Shown here: piece after piece, positions 8,095 through 15,556 of the stretch
Layout: the number at the start of each line of letters is the position of its first letter
How positions within the stretch are numbered: position 1 is the stretch's first letter
Source: Armatimonadetes bacterium UBA5352
Lineage (GTDB): Bacteria; Armatimonadota; Zipacnadia; Zipacnadales; UBA5352
Length of the DNA: 16,716 bases
NCBI GenBank assembly: GCA_002411015.1
Contig: DHPY01000070.1
Coordinates: forward strand, 634-17,349
Reading direction: 5' to 3'
Translations under genes and position numbers: made by a program
Notes under the pieces: model-generated
Databases searched by the model: none
What the model was told of the DNA's origin: nothing
The model's input: only the letters and a program-made list of their open reading frames with translations

Positions 8095-9957
8095 ATGAAG
8101 CTAATGGCGAAGATGGCAGCAGCTGTCGCACTCACCGCACTGATCTGCACAGGGGCATGGGCACAGGCCCAGCGCCCTCTGATCGGTGAGATAGTCGTCG
8201 AAGGGAACGACTTCGTTGCGCGTGAGCCGATCCTGGCGGCGGTTGCCGACGTCCTGAAGGTCGGGGAGGAGTTCACTGACGCGAAGGGCCAGGAAGCGAT
8301 CAGACTGGTCACGCGCATGGGCTACTTCGACGACGTGACTCTCTCCACCGAGCCGCTGGCCGCCGGTGTGCGGGTGATCATCACGGTCGTGGAGAAGCAG
8401 CGGATCGACCAGGTGATGTTCGCCGGCAACACGGTCATCTCCGATGAAGAACTGGCGGCGGAGATCATCAGTCAGCCCGGGCACATCTACGATCAGGCCG
8501 CGATCGCTCGCGATGTCAGCCGCATCGAGGAATTCTACGAGGCGCGCGGCTACATCGCGAAGGTCTCCGAGGCCCGGCTGGATGAGTTCGGGGTGCTCAC
8601 CTTCGTCATGGAGGAGGCGCGCATCGAGGACATCATCATCGAGGGCCTCAAGCGCACCGATTCCTCGATCGTGCGGCGTGAGATGGAACTTGAGCCCGGG
8701 CAGCTCTTCCAGCAGAGGGAAGTGAGCGTCGCCCTCCGCCGCGTCTACGCCATGGGCCTCTTTGAGGACGTGCAGACCGAGCTCCGCCAGGGCGTGGAGA
8801 ACCCGCTGCGTGACGTCATCCTGGTCATCAAGGTCATCGAGGCCAAGACCGGTCGCGCAGCCTTCGCGCTGGGCTGGTCGAGCCTCGACAACCTCGTCGT
8901 CATGCTCTCCGCGGAGGAGAGGAACCTGCGCGGGCAGGGCGAGCGCGCTTCAGTGAGCCTCGAGCTCGGTGGCCGCGAGAGCTACGAGCTGAGCTTCACC
9001 GATCCCTACCTCGACAGCAAGGGCACCACCTTCAACATCAACCTCTACGACTCGGAGCGCCGCCGGCAGTTCATCGGTGGGGCGGCTGTCAGCACCGCGG
9101 AGAGTGAGTTCGACGAACGCCGCACCGGTGGCGACTTCACAGTCGTCACACCCATCGCCGGGCGCCGCAGCGTCAGTCTCACCGTGCGCTCGGTTGAGGT
9201 TTCCAGCTCGGCGCTGCAGGGAACAACGGTCCTGCCTCCCGGAGTCGGCCGCGTCACTCCCGCTCAGAACATGCCCGGACGGGACACAGACAATCCGGTG
9301 CCCAGCAATCCCGACCTGATCCCTGACAACCCCGAACCCGGCGATATCAGCCTGCCGGTGACAGTCGCCGCGCCACTGCACCCCGGCGGCCGCGTCAACA
9401 GCCTCAAGCTCGGCGTCATTGACGACACGCGCGATGTGCCATCGAACCCGCGCAGCGGCGCGATGGCCCAGCTCACCTACGAGCAGGCCGGCGCATTGCT
9501 TGGAGGCGGCACCGAGTTCGGGAAGGTATCGTTCGACTACCGCCGCTACCTCGGCGTGGGCGGCGACGTTGTCGCCCTGCGCCTCATGGGCGGCACGACC
9601 TTCGGCAACCCGCCGCTGTTCGAGTCGTTCACCGTCGGTGGGGCCAACACCCTGCGCGGCTATGAGCCTGACCGCTACCGGGGCGAATCGCTCATCCTCG
9701 GGAACGCCGAATACCGCAGGCAGATCAACGACAGCCTGACCGCCGTCGCGTTCGTGGACGTCGGCGATGCCTTCGGGGGCACCTTCCGCACCATCGTCCC
9801 GGGCTTCCAGATACAGGCCGATGACCAGGACTTCCAGCCGCACGTGGGCGCCGGCGCCGGTCTCCGCGTCCAGACCCCGATAGGACCCATCCGCCTGGAC
9901 TTTGGCTTCGGAGAGGAAGGTAGCCAGGCGCACTTCAGCTTCGGACACGCCTACTAG
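8095..9957 (+). CDS. bamA: Outer membrane protein assembly factor BamA/Omp85 family
   Basis: BamA inserts beta-barrel proteins into the outer membrane. The 620-aa precursor has a Sec signal peptide (residues 1-25, ending TGAWAQA). Three POTRA domains follow, at about 29-102, 103-176 and 177-250, each with the beta-alpha-alpha-beta pattern (for example IDQVMFAGNTVISDEEL). The 16-strand barrel domain runs from about 255 to 620. The Omp85 lid-loop motif appears as LRGY (520-523), in place of VRGF. The last strand is AHFSFGHAY, ending in an aromatic residue as expected for a beta-signal. E. coli BamA has five POTRA domains, so this is a three-POTRA form. A Pro/Asp/Asn-rich stretch at about 378-432 interrupts the barrel and is probably a surface loop. 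ATG 8095 is set by AAGGAGA at 8084-8090. The gene lies in a tamB-sigma-bamA-skp-lpxD block. Confidence 0.95.
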   Translation: MKLMAKMAAAVALTALICTGAWAQAQRPLIGEIVVEGNDFVAREPILAAVADVLKVGEEFTDAKGQEAIRLVTRMGYFDDVTLSTEPLAAGVRVIITVVEKQRIDQVMFAGNTVISDEELAAEIISQPGHIYDQAAIARDVSRIEEFYEARGYIAKVSEARLDEFGVLTFVMEEARIEDIIIEGLKRTDSSIVRREMELEPGQLFQQREVSVALRRVYAMGLFEDVQTELRQGVENPLRDVILVIKVIEAKTGRAAFALGWSSLDNLVVMLSAEERNLRGQGERASVSLELGGRESYELSFTDPYLDSKGTTFNINLYDSERRRQFIGGAAVSTAESEFDERRTGGDFTVVTPIAGRRSVSLTVRSVEVSSSALQGTTVLPPGVGRVTPAQNMPGRDTDNPVPSNPDLIPDNPEPGDISLPVTVAAPLHPGGRVNSLKLGVIDDTRDVPSNPRSGAMAQLTYEQAGALLGGGTEFGKVSFDYRRYLGVGGDVVALRLMGGTTFGNPPLFESFTVGGANTLRGYEPDRYRGESLILGNAEYRRQINDSLTAVAFVDVGDAFGGTFRTIVPGFQIQADDQDFQPHVGAGAGLRVQTPIGPIRLDFGFGEEGSQAHFSFGHAY

Positions 9958-9999
9958 ACGAGATGCCTCGCAGTCCGGGGTGCCGTGCCGAACTCCGGC

Positions 10000-10021
10000 G
10001 CGGCGCCCGCCGCATCATTTT
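10000..10021 (+). terminator. Possible weak terminator hairpin after bamA
   Basis: GCGGC (10000-10004) pairs with GCCGC (10009-10013) around a GCCC loop, and ATCATTTT follows. The stem is short but all G:C, and a T-run is present. It may partly separate bamA from skp transcription. Two more short inverted repeats follow: TCATT-TT-AATGA (10015-10026) and TGACC-CTC-GGTCA (10024-10036). Confidence 0.3.
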
Positions 10022-10037
10022 AATGACCCTCGGTCAC

Positions 10038-10062
10038 GAAACCACCCGCGGGCGGTACTGTC
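10038..10062 (+). promoter_or_regulatory. Possible ECF-type promoter before the skp-like gene
   Basis: GAAAC (10038-10042) and TGTC (10059-10062) are separated by 16 bases. This resembles the AAC-core -35 and GTC-type -10 elements read by several ECF sigma factors, such as TGAAAC-N16-CGTA for B. subtilis SigW. Such short motifs arise by chance in GC-rich DNA. The proposed link to the sigma factor encoded at 7479-8033 is inference. Confidence 0.22.
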
Positions 10063-10115
10063 CAAGTATACGATCCGGGCGACAGTCGGCCGAAGGGCCA
10101 ACAGGGGAGTCATGC

Positions 10116-10871
10116 ATGCGCCACACACTATGGTCGTTTGCGCGAGCGCTCACCGCACTGGCGCTCGTAAGTATCAACGCTCTGGGGGCATATGCACAGG
10201 ACGATCCTGCCAGGCCTAAGATCGCCATCGTCAGCCTGGCACGAGTTCAGGCAGGATACACGAAGCTGCACGAACAGGAGGACGCACTGGGAGCCTGGCT
10301 CGACCAGCGCCGAAGCTTCCACGACGAGTTGACCAACTTCGTCTTCCTGCCGAAGAGAGACTTCGAGGAAGTCGTAGCGCTCATGGACAAGCCAAGGCCT
10401 CTCGACGCGACCGACCAGGCCCGGCTCGATGAACTGCGCCGGATCTCGGACAAGAACGAGGCCCGCTTCTCGACGCTGAGGTCAACGGCCACCCGGTCCG
10501 CGGACGAGACGGCGGAGTTCAACGCCCTCCAGGATCTCTACGATGCAAGCGTTGCGACGCTCCGGACAGTGCAGCAGAGCATCGTCAACGACCTTGGTAC
10601 GCGCCGGGAGACTGCGCTCGCAGGTCTCATGGACACTGTGCAGCAGGCTGTGGACAAGACCGCTCGCGACTTCGGCTACGATCTTGTGCTCGATGCGGAC
10701 ATGGTCTTCTTCGGCGGCGATGACATCACGGACGTGGTCATAGAGCTTCTGAACTCAGGTACCGGACTGGCTGAGCCTGCGCCCACACCGACCGCGCCGG
10801 AGCAGCCGGCCGAGCAGGGCCAGCAAGGTGGAGCGGGTGGCGGGCAACAGACCGGTGACCAGGGCGGCTAA
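10116..10871 (+). CDS. Periplasmic chaperone, Skp/OmpH family
   Basis: Skp/OmpH proteins are trimeric periplasmic chaperones that hold unfolded outer-membrane proteins on the way to BamA. The 251-aa precursor has a signal peptide ending ALGAYA (cleavage after about residue 27). The family's first strand follows as KIAIVSLARVQAGY (35-48). A long charged helical arm covers about 50-185. The closing OmpH strand-helix is GYDLVLDADMVFFGGDDITD (187-206). A Pro/Gln/Gly-rich low-complexity tail (about 217-251) is not part of the usual Skp fold. ATG 10116 is set by AGGGGAG at 10103-10109; the frame is open upstream to 9963, but that part has no signal peptide. Position directly behind bamA and before lpxD matches the proteobacterial order. 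The end overlaps the next gene by 17 bases if that gene starts at 10855. Confidence 0.88.
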   Translation: MRHTLWSFARALTALALVSINALGAYAQDDPARPKIAIVSLARVQAGYTKLHEQEDALGAWLDQRRSFHDELTNFVFLPKRDFEEVVALMDKPRPLDATDQARLDELRRISDKNEARFSTLRSTATRSADETAEFNALQDLYDASVATLRTVQQSIVNDLGTRRETALAGLMDTVQQAVDKTARDFGYDLVLDADMVFFGGDDITDVVIELLNSGTGLAEPAPTPTAPEQPAEQGQQGGAGGGQQTGDQGG

Positions 10872-11985
10872 GTCCGCGCGGAATCTCATCGTCGCGATCT
10901 CGCTCGCACTGTCTCTCGCGGGCTGTGCTCGGGTGAAGTCGCCGGTGCCGCTGCCTGACGAGCCGGTTGATGGCTACGCCTGGACCGCGATGCTCGTCAG
11001 CCGACACCCGCTCTGGGGTGCACTGCGGAATCTGGAGCGCGCGCAGCAGGAACTCGGCGCCGCCGGTTGGGAGCCTGCCCTTGAGCCGGCGAACCGGTGG
11101 TTCGCCGACCTGACGTTCGCCGGGAGCTTCGCACTACCTGATCCCGGCGCGCGCCTCGCGAGACTCAATGAGGATTGGCGGGCGGACTACCCGCCGCTGC
11201 TTCTCCCGCGCGACGGGCTGTCGCAGGACCTGCAGGCGCGGATAGACTGGGAGCGCGAACAGGCGGAGCGCGTCGTCCGCACGCGGCTGGCGGAGGCGGA
11301 GTCGGTCGAAAGCCGCAAACTTGCGCGAATGCGCGCGGAGCTCGTTCAGTACTATCAGGAGCGCCTGACCAACCTGAGCATTGACAGCACGATCGGAACT
11401 GCCCAGCGGGCCGCCGAGGCCGAGGCTGAGGCGCAACGGATCTGGGCGATCATTGAGGCGGAGATTGAGGCGGCCCGGCGCCGCGGGGAGGACGACGTCA
11501 CCACGCTCGAAGCCGAACTCCGGCAGGAGGCGGCGGAGCGGGTGCAGCGCGCGAGGCAGCGGGCGGAGGAGATCAGCGCCGAACGCCGCGAGACCATGCG
11601 TGCGGCAGGAGCCGATCTTTACGACCGGATGATCGCGGAGATGCAGCAGTCATGGCCGACGGCCGATGGCGGAGAGGTCTCCGCGGAGGTGGAGGCCGAC
11701 ACGGGCAACTCGCGGCTCGAGGAGATGGGTGCCTCGTACGCTTCCGCCGAGGCGGCGCGTCAGGCGAAGGTGGCGGAGCAGCAGGCGGAGATGGCCCAGG
11801 CGATCGCGCGATTGCGGGCGCAGATCACAGAGGGCACAGAGAGCGCGGCGCAGGTTGTTGCGTACCGCAATGGGATCGCGCTTCAGGTCATTCCCGGCGG
11901 CACCCGCCGCGGCAGTGACGTGACCCAGTTCATCGCAGACAAGTTGGAGGACTTCTGGGCGGTCAGTGGCAGCAAAAGGAGCTGA
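10855..11985 (+). CDS. Coiled-coil lipoprotein with OmpH-like C-terminus
   Basis: From GTG 10855 the product is 376 aa. It has a lipoprotein signal peptide, with basic residues, a hydrophobic core and the lipobox LAGC (C24). Alanine follows the cysteine, which under the E. coli Lol rule would send it to the outer membrane. About residues 122-260 form a long, highly charged helical region rich in Glu, Arg and Ala, probably a coiled coil. The end (about 330-372) reads VVAYRNGIALQVIPGGTRRG then SDVTQFIADKL. This follows the pattern of the OmpH closing segment in the gene before it (GYDLVLDADMVFFGGDDITD). I infer a lipid-anchored relative of Skp, or a coiled-coil partner of it. Other in-frame GTG starts are 10828 and 10837; 10855 gives the most typical signal peptide and a 17-base overlap with the skp-like gene. 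lpxD begins 5 bases after its stop. Confidence 0.78.
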   Translation: MTRAAKSARNLIVAISLALSLAGCARVKSPVPLPDEPVDGYAWTAMLVSRHPLWGALRNLERAQQELGAAGWEPALEPANRWFADLTFAGSFALPDPGARLARLNEDWRADYPPLLLPRDGLSQDLQARIDWEREQAERVVRTRLAEAESVESRKLARMRAELVQYYQERLTNLSIDSTIGTAQRAAEAEAEAQRIWAIIEAEIEAARRRGEDDVTTLEAELRQEAAERVQRARQRAEEISAERRETMRAAGADLYDRMIAEMQQSWPTADGGEVSAEVEADTGNSRLEEMGASYASAEAARQAKVAEQQAEMAQAIARLRAQITEGTESAAQVVAYRNGIALQVIPGGTRRGSDVTQFIADKLEDFWAVSGSKRS

Positions 11986-11990
11986 AACTG

Positions 11991-13040
11991 GTGGGCGAGA
12001 TCGTATACCGACTTTCCGAGCTTGCCGAGCGCGTAGATGGCGAGCTGCGCGGCGATGGGGAGATCACCATCACGGGCGTGGGCCATCTGGAGGATGCCAA
12101 CGAAGGTCAGATCACCTTCGCCGATGGGCCACGCGTGCAGTCGCTGGCTGACAGCAGCCGCGCCTCGGCTCTGATCGTGCCTCCGGACGTGCAGGTGAAG
12201 GGTAAGCCCTTTATCGTCACGGAGGACCCTCGGCTCGCCTTCTCCAAGATACTGGAGCTGTTCGCTCCTGAGAGCCGTCCGGCAGCCGGCGTGCATCCGA
12301 CGGCGGTTCTGGGAGCGAACGTCACGCTCGGCGAGAACGTGAGCATCGGCGCCCACGCGTACGTCGGCGACGGCACGATTGTCGGCGACAACACCATCGT
12401 GCACCCGCTGGCTTACGTCGGCCCCGAGGCCGTCATCGGCGCGGACTGCGTGATCCACCCGCAGGTCTTCGTGGGCTCGCGCGTTCAGCTTGGTGATCGC
12501 GTGTCCATCCATGCCGGGGCGTCGGTCGGCGCAGACGGCTTCGGCTATCTGCAGACCTCGACCGGGCATCGGAAGATCCCGCAGATCGGCACGGTCATCG
12601 TGGAGGATGACTGCGAGATCGGCGCGAACTCCACCATCGATCGTGCCACGGTCGCGTACACACGCGTCGGCGCCGGTACGAAGATCGACGATCAGGTGCA
12701 CGTCGCGCACAACGTCGTGCTCGGCCGCAACTGCCTGCTCTGCGGGCAGGTCGGGATCGCGGGCAGCACAACCATCGGCAGCAACGTGGTCATGGGCGGC
12801 CAGGCCGGCGTCAACGACCACGTGCAGATCGGTGACAACGTGATCATCGCGGCACGCGCGTCGGTCTTCGGCAACCTGGAGGAGCCCGGCATCTACTCGG
12901 GCTATCCGGCCGGCCCACACCAGCAGCAACTCCGCGCCGTGGCGTACACGCGCCGCCTGCCGAAGCTCGTTGAGCGTATCAAAGAGCTGGAGCAGACGGT
13001 TGAGGAACTCCGCGCGCGGCTTGCGGAGACTGACAACTGA
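11991..13040 (+). CDS. lpxD: UDP-3-O-acylglucosamine N-acyltransferase LpxD
   Basis: LpxD transfers a 3-hydroxyacyl chain from acyl carrier protein to the 2-amino group of UDP-3-O-acylglucosamine, the third step of lipid A synthesis, in the cytosol. The 349-aa protein has the LpxD-specific N-terminal domain (about 1-98, with GHLEDANEGQITFAD). Left-handed beta-helix hexapeptide repeats follow (about 100-300), then a C-terminal helix (about 318-347). The catalytic histidine is expected at H240 in VHVAHNVVLG, and ADGFGY (181-186) is a conserved family motif. GTG 11991 is supported by AAAAGGAG at 11974-11981. Length is close to E. coli LpxD (341 aa). It shows that the cell makes lipid A. lpxC, fabZ, lpxA and lpxB are not in the window, and the following genes are of unknown function. 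Confidence 0.97.
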   Translation: MGEIVYRLSELAERVDGELRGDGEITITGVGHLEDANEGQITFADGPRVQSLADSSRASALIVPPDVQVKGKPFIVTEDPRLAFSKILELFAPESRPAAGVHPTAVLGANVTLGENVSIGAHAYVGDGTIVGDNTIVHPLAYVGPEAVIGADCVIHPQVFVGSRVQLGDRVSIHAGASVGADGFGYLQTSTGHRKIPQIGTVIVEDDCEIGANSTIDRATVAYTRVGAGTKIDDQVHVAHNVVLGRNCLLCGQVGIAGSTTIGSNVVMGGQAGVNDHVQIGDNVIIAARASVFGNLEEPGIYSGYPAGPHQQQLRAVAYTRRLPKLVERIKELEQTVEELRARLAETDN

Positions 13041-13063
13041 CCGGGAGGCAGCCCCCGATACTC

Positions 13064-14911
13064 ATGCGTGAGGTCTTGATCGCCGCACAGATGTTGACGA
13101 CCAGGATACTCCGTCTCGGCGGCCAACAGAACGTGCGCCAGTGCGCGTTGTTCATGGCCGCCGCACTGATTCTGGCCTCACTTCCCGCGCACGCCGACCA
13201 GCTTCTCGGCTTCACCGTCACCACCGGCTCTATCGGCGGCGTGCGCACAGCAGAGGTCAATGGCGACGGGATGGTCGTCATCCGCCTCCGCTCCACCAAC
13301 GGCAACGGTCTGGTGGCGAAGGCTGAGAGCGTGGCCTCGCGCCTCACCGACCTCGCACTGGCGGGCCTGCGCCCCGGTGGCGTTGCGGTCCAGCAGATCG
13401 GCAGCGAGTGGGGCGTTACCGGCAACGGGCAGCTGATCATCACTGCCGACGCCGAGACTGCGGCCGCATCAGGCCTCGCGCCCCGCGACCTCTGCGAGAG
13501 CTGGCGCGCCCGCATTGCGGAGGTGCTGGCTGAGCCCTACCTCTGCATCTCTCCACGCGACGTGCTCGTCGTCCCCTTCGGGGAGCAGCGGACGATCCGC
13601 TTCGGCGGGACGATCGCCGCGAAGCCGACCGTCGAGAGCATGGCGCCCGCGGTCGCTGCAATCGAGCAGCAGACCGGCAGGGCCAACGTCCGCGGCGCCG
13701 GCACCGGCGCCACCGTCGTGCTGGTCCAGGCAGGGGCGCTGCAGCACGCCGTCACCGTAGAGGTCAAGCGCTGGGCTGCGCAGATAGGCGCCTCAGCGGC
13801 TCTGAGCACCCTTCCCGGTGGCCTGCCGGAGTCCATGCGCATGACCGCGCTGCTCAACGCGGCGATGGCGGCGGTCCGGGCGGAGCCCGGTGCGGGCGTG
13901 CGCCTCGATGGCATCACACCGACCGCCGCAGGCTGTACCGCCGCGGTGCGCGCGAGCGGCGTTGAGTATCTGCCGGTCACGAAGAACCTCGCCGTCACGA
14001 TCCGAGGGGGCCTCTCACCGATCCCGATGGCGCAGGCGCTGATGATCAGCAACGCCCCCGAAAAGGTCGATGGCATCGGCGCGTTGATGCGCCAGTCGCT
14101 GGTCCCGAACAGCCCGTCGCGGCTGATGTGGCACCACAAGAACTACGTCGGCCGCCCCGTTGTGCTTTCCGTACGCCTCGTGAACGCCGGCGCAGTTCCG
14201 GCTCGAGTGCGCGTCGGGTGGGCCGACGCCGGGCCGAGCGGCGATGAGATCTTCGTCGGCTTCAACGCGATGGTCCGCTACTGGGAGAGTGTGCGCAAAG
14301 GCCAGGGCTTCCTCGCTACGATCCCGCCGCGTTCGTCCTTCGAGACCAGTGCCATTCGGCTCGCACACCATGACGTGGTCAGCGGACTGATGGAGATGAT
14401 CGCCGATGCGGGCGAGAACCTCTACGTCGAGGTCATCTCGCGCGAGCCCTCTTCCGGACCGGCCGGCATCGAGGCGCTCTCGGGGCAGGAGACCCAGCTT
14501 CCGCTGACCCCCTTCGAGTTCCCGGCGGTCCTGGACGCGGAGGTCGCGCATGAGGTGGGCGGCCGATACGGCCACCTCAGCATCGGGCGTGATGAGCTGC
14601 AGAACGAGCAGGGAATCAACCTCGCCGGCGCCTACGGCGTCAGCCATCGCATCCGCGTCAACGTCTCGAACCCGACCGAGCGGCCGGCGGTCGTCGAGCT
14701 GGCCCTTCGGGCCGGCGGTGGAGCCGCGCGCAGCGTCATGATGATCGGCGGCAGCCTCAACTGCAGCGGCAACCTCCACGCCGCCGGTGAGCACCTGCTC
14801 GACCGCCGCGATCTGCCGCCCGGCGTCTCGACCACGATCCCGCTGGAGATCATCCCGACCGCGGGCTCCAACCTCCCCTTCACCCTGGAGGTACGCTCGC
14901 GCACGCGCTGA
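13064..14911 (+). CDS. Exported multi-domain protein of unknown function (615 aa)
   Basis: I do not recognise this protein as a whole. A hydrophobic segment ending LASLPAHA (about residues 29-44) looks like a signal peptide, so the mature part starts near D45. Residues about 66-160 contain two strand-helix units, one around GDGMVVIRLRS and one with GNGQLIITADAETAAASGLA. They recall a domain seen at the periplasmic N-terminus of some MscS-type channel proteins; this is a memory-based comparison. Residues about 162-236 form a beta-rich unit (VLVVPFGEQRTIRF to GATVVLVQAGALQHAVTVEV) resembling Big2 or pilus/secretin N-terminal domains. The C-terminal half includes a beta-sandwich-like end (about 527-612). 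No membrane helix follows the signal. The start is uncertain: GGGAGG (13043-13048) is 15 bases before ATG 13064, and ATG 13091 or GTG 13133 would give a shorter, more typical signal peptide. It lies 23 bases after lpxD. Confidence 0.75.
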   Translation: MREVLIAAQMLTTRILRLGGQQNVRQCALFMAAALILASLPAHADQLLGFTVTTGSIGGVRTAEVNGDGMVVIRLRSTNGNGLVAKAESVASRLTDLALAGLRPGGVAVQQIGSEWGVTGNGQLIITADAETAAASGLAPRDLCESWRARIAEVLAEPYLCISPRDVLVVPFGEQRTIRFGGTIAAKPTVESMAPAVAAIEQQTGRANVRGAGTGATVVLVQAGALQHAVTVEVKRWAAQIGASAALSTLPGGLPESMRMTALLNAAMAAVRAEPGAGVRLDGITPTAAGCTAAVRASGVEYLPVTKNLAVTIRGGLSPIPMAQALMISNAPEKVDGIGALMRQSLVPNSPSRLMWHHKNYVGRPVVLSVRLVNAGAVPARVRVGWADAGPSGDEIFVGFNAMVRYWESVRKGQGFLATIPPRSSFETSAIRLAHHDVVSGLMEMIADAGENLYVEVISREPSSGPAGIEALSGQETQLPLTPFEFPAVLDAEVAHEVGGRYGHLSIGRDELQNEQGINLAGAYGVSHRIRVNVSNPTERPAVVELALRAGGGAARSVMMIGGSLNCSGNLHAAGEHLLDRRDLPPGVSTTIPLEIIPTAGSNLPFTLEVRSRTR

Positions 14912-14934
14912 GACACACTTGAGGAGTGATCGCG

Positions 14935-15477
14935 ATGACCTGGATGGCGCTGCTGCTCGTAGCCGCGATCGTGCTGGTCGTGATCATCGTGGTGGTGCTG
15001 CTCCGCGCGCGACATGCGCCCCCGGTCCCGGAGGAGCCGCCGGTTCAGGAGCAGCCAGCCCCTCTGCCCCCGCCACCTCCGGCGGCCACCGCCCCCCCGT
15101 CCGGTCTTTCCGTCACGGAGGCCCCTCATGGGCCGCACCCCCGCCCGCATGAGCTTGACCGTGAGGGTCGCCGAGAGCTTCTTCTTCTGCACGAGCGGCT
15201 GGTCGGCGCGTTCTTCGAGCGCTTCCCCATGGCGCTGGAGGAGCGCGCGCGGATCGCCGACGCGCTGCTGATCGTGCATGACCGCATGCCGGTCGCGATC
15301 GCCCTGGAGCAGTTCCAGGCCGCGGCAGATGCAGAGGTGGGTGCGCCCGCAGCGACCGAATTGACGGCGCGGGAGATGGTCGCCAGCCTCAACGAGCAGC
15401 TCAGCCCGGAGCGGCGCCTGAGGCTGCTGGGGACGCTTGAGGAGCCGCTGCCGGCGGATGTCTACGGCCCCGCGTGA
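14935..15477 (+). CDS. Single-pass membrane protein with proline-rich linker, unknown function
   Basis: The 180-aa product has an N-terminal membrane helix (about residues 4-24, very rich in Val, Ile and Leu), then an Arg pair. A Pro/Glu/Ala-rich linker (about 28-57) contains a run of five prolines. A charged, mostly helical C-terminal domain covers about 73-180 (LDREGRRELLLLHERLV, later LTAREMVASLNEQLSPERRL). I do not recognise a family. ATG 14935 is preferred because GAGGAG (14921-14926) is correctly spaced; GTG 14926 lies inside that site. It begins 23 bases after the 615-aa gene and is probably co-transcribed with it. The topology of the C-terminal domain is not decided by the sequence. 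A perfect hairpin follows the stop. Confidence 0.72.
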   Translation: MTWMALLLVAAIVLVVIIVVVLLRARHAPPVPEEPPVQEQPAPLPPPPPAATAPPSGLSVTEAPHGPHPRPHELDREGRRELLLLHERLVGAFFERFPMALEERARIADALLIVHDRMPVAIALEQFQAAADAEVGAPAATELTAREMVASLNEQLSPERRLRLLGTLEEPLPADVYGPA

Positions 15478-15501
15478 TGATCGTTGCGCCACCGGAGAAC
15501 G

Positions 15502-15535
15502 AACAGACCCCGCCGAATGATCGGCGGGGTCTGTT
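15502..15535. terminator. Bidirectional terminator between convergent genes
   Basis: AACAGACCCCGCCG (15502-15515) pairs perfectly with CGGCGGGGTCTGTT (15522-15535), a 14-bp stem with a 6-base AATGAT loop. It lies 24 bases after the plus-strand stop at 15477 and 21 bases after the minus-strand stop at 15557. The outer A:T pairs give short T stretches on both strands. Function in both directions is inferred from this placement. Confidence 0.75.
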
Positions 15536-15556
15536 GTGGCTGACTGGCGAGAGGCG

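Noticed and set aside
11883..12929. Minus-strand open frame of 348 codons opposite lpxD
   Set aside because: Its His/Asp/Val/Ala-rich composition mirrors the hexapeptide-repeat codons of lpxD, and it has no recognisable domain or ribosome site.
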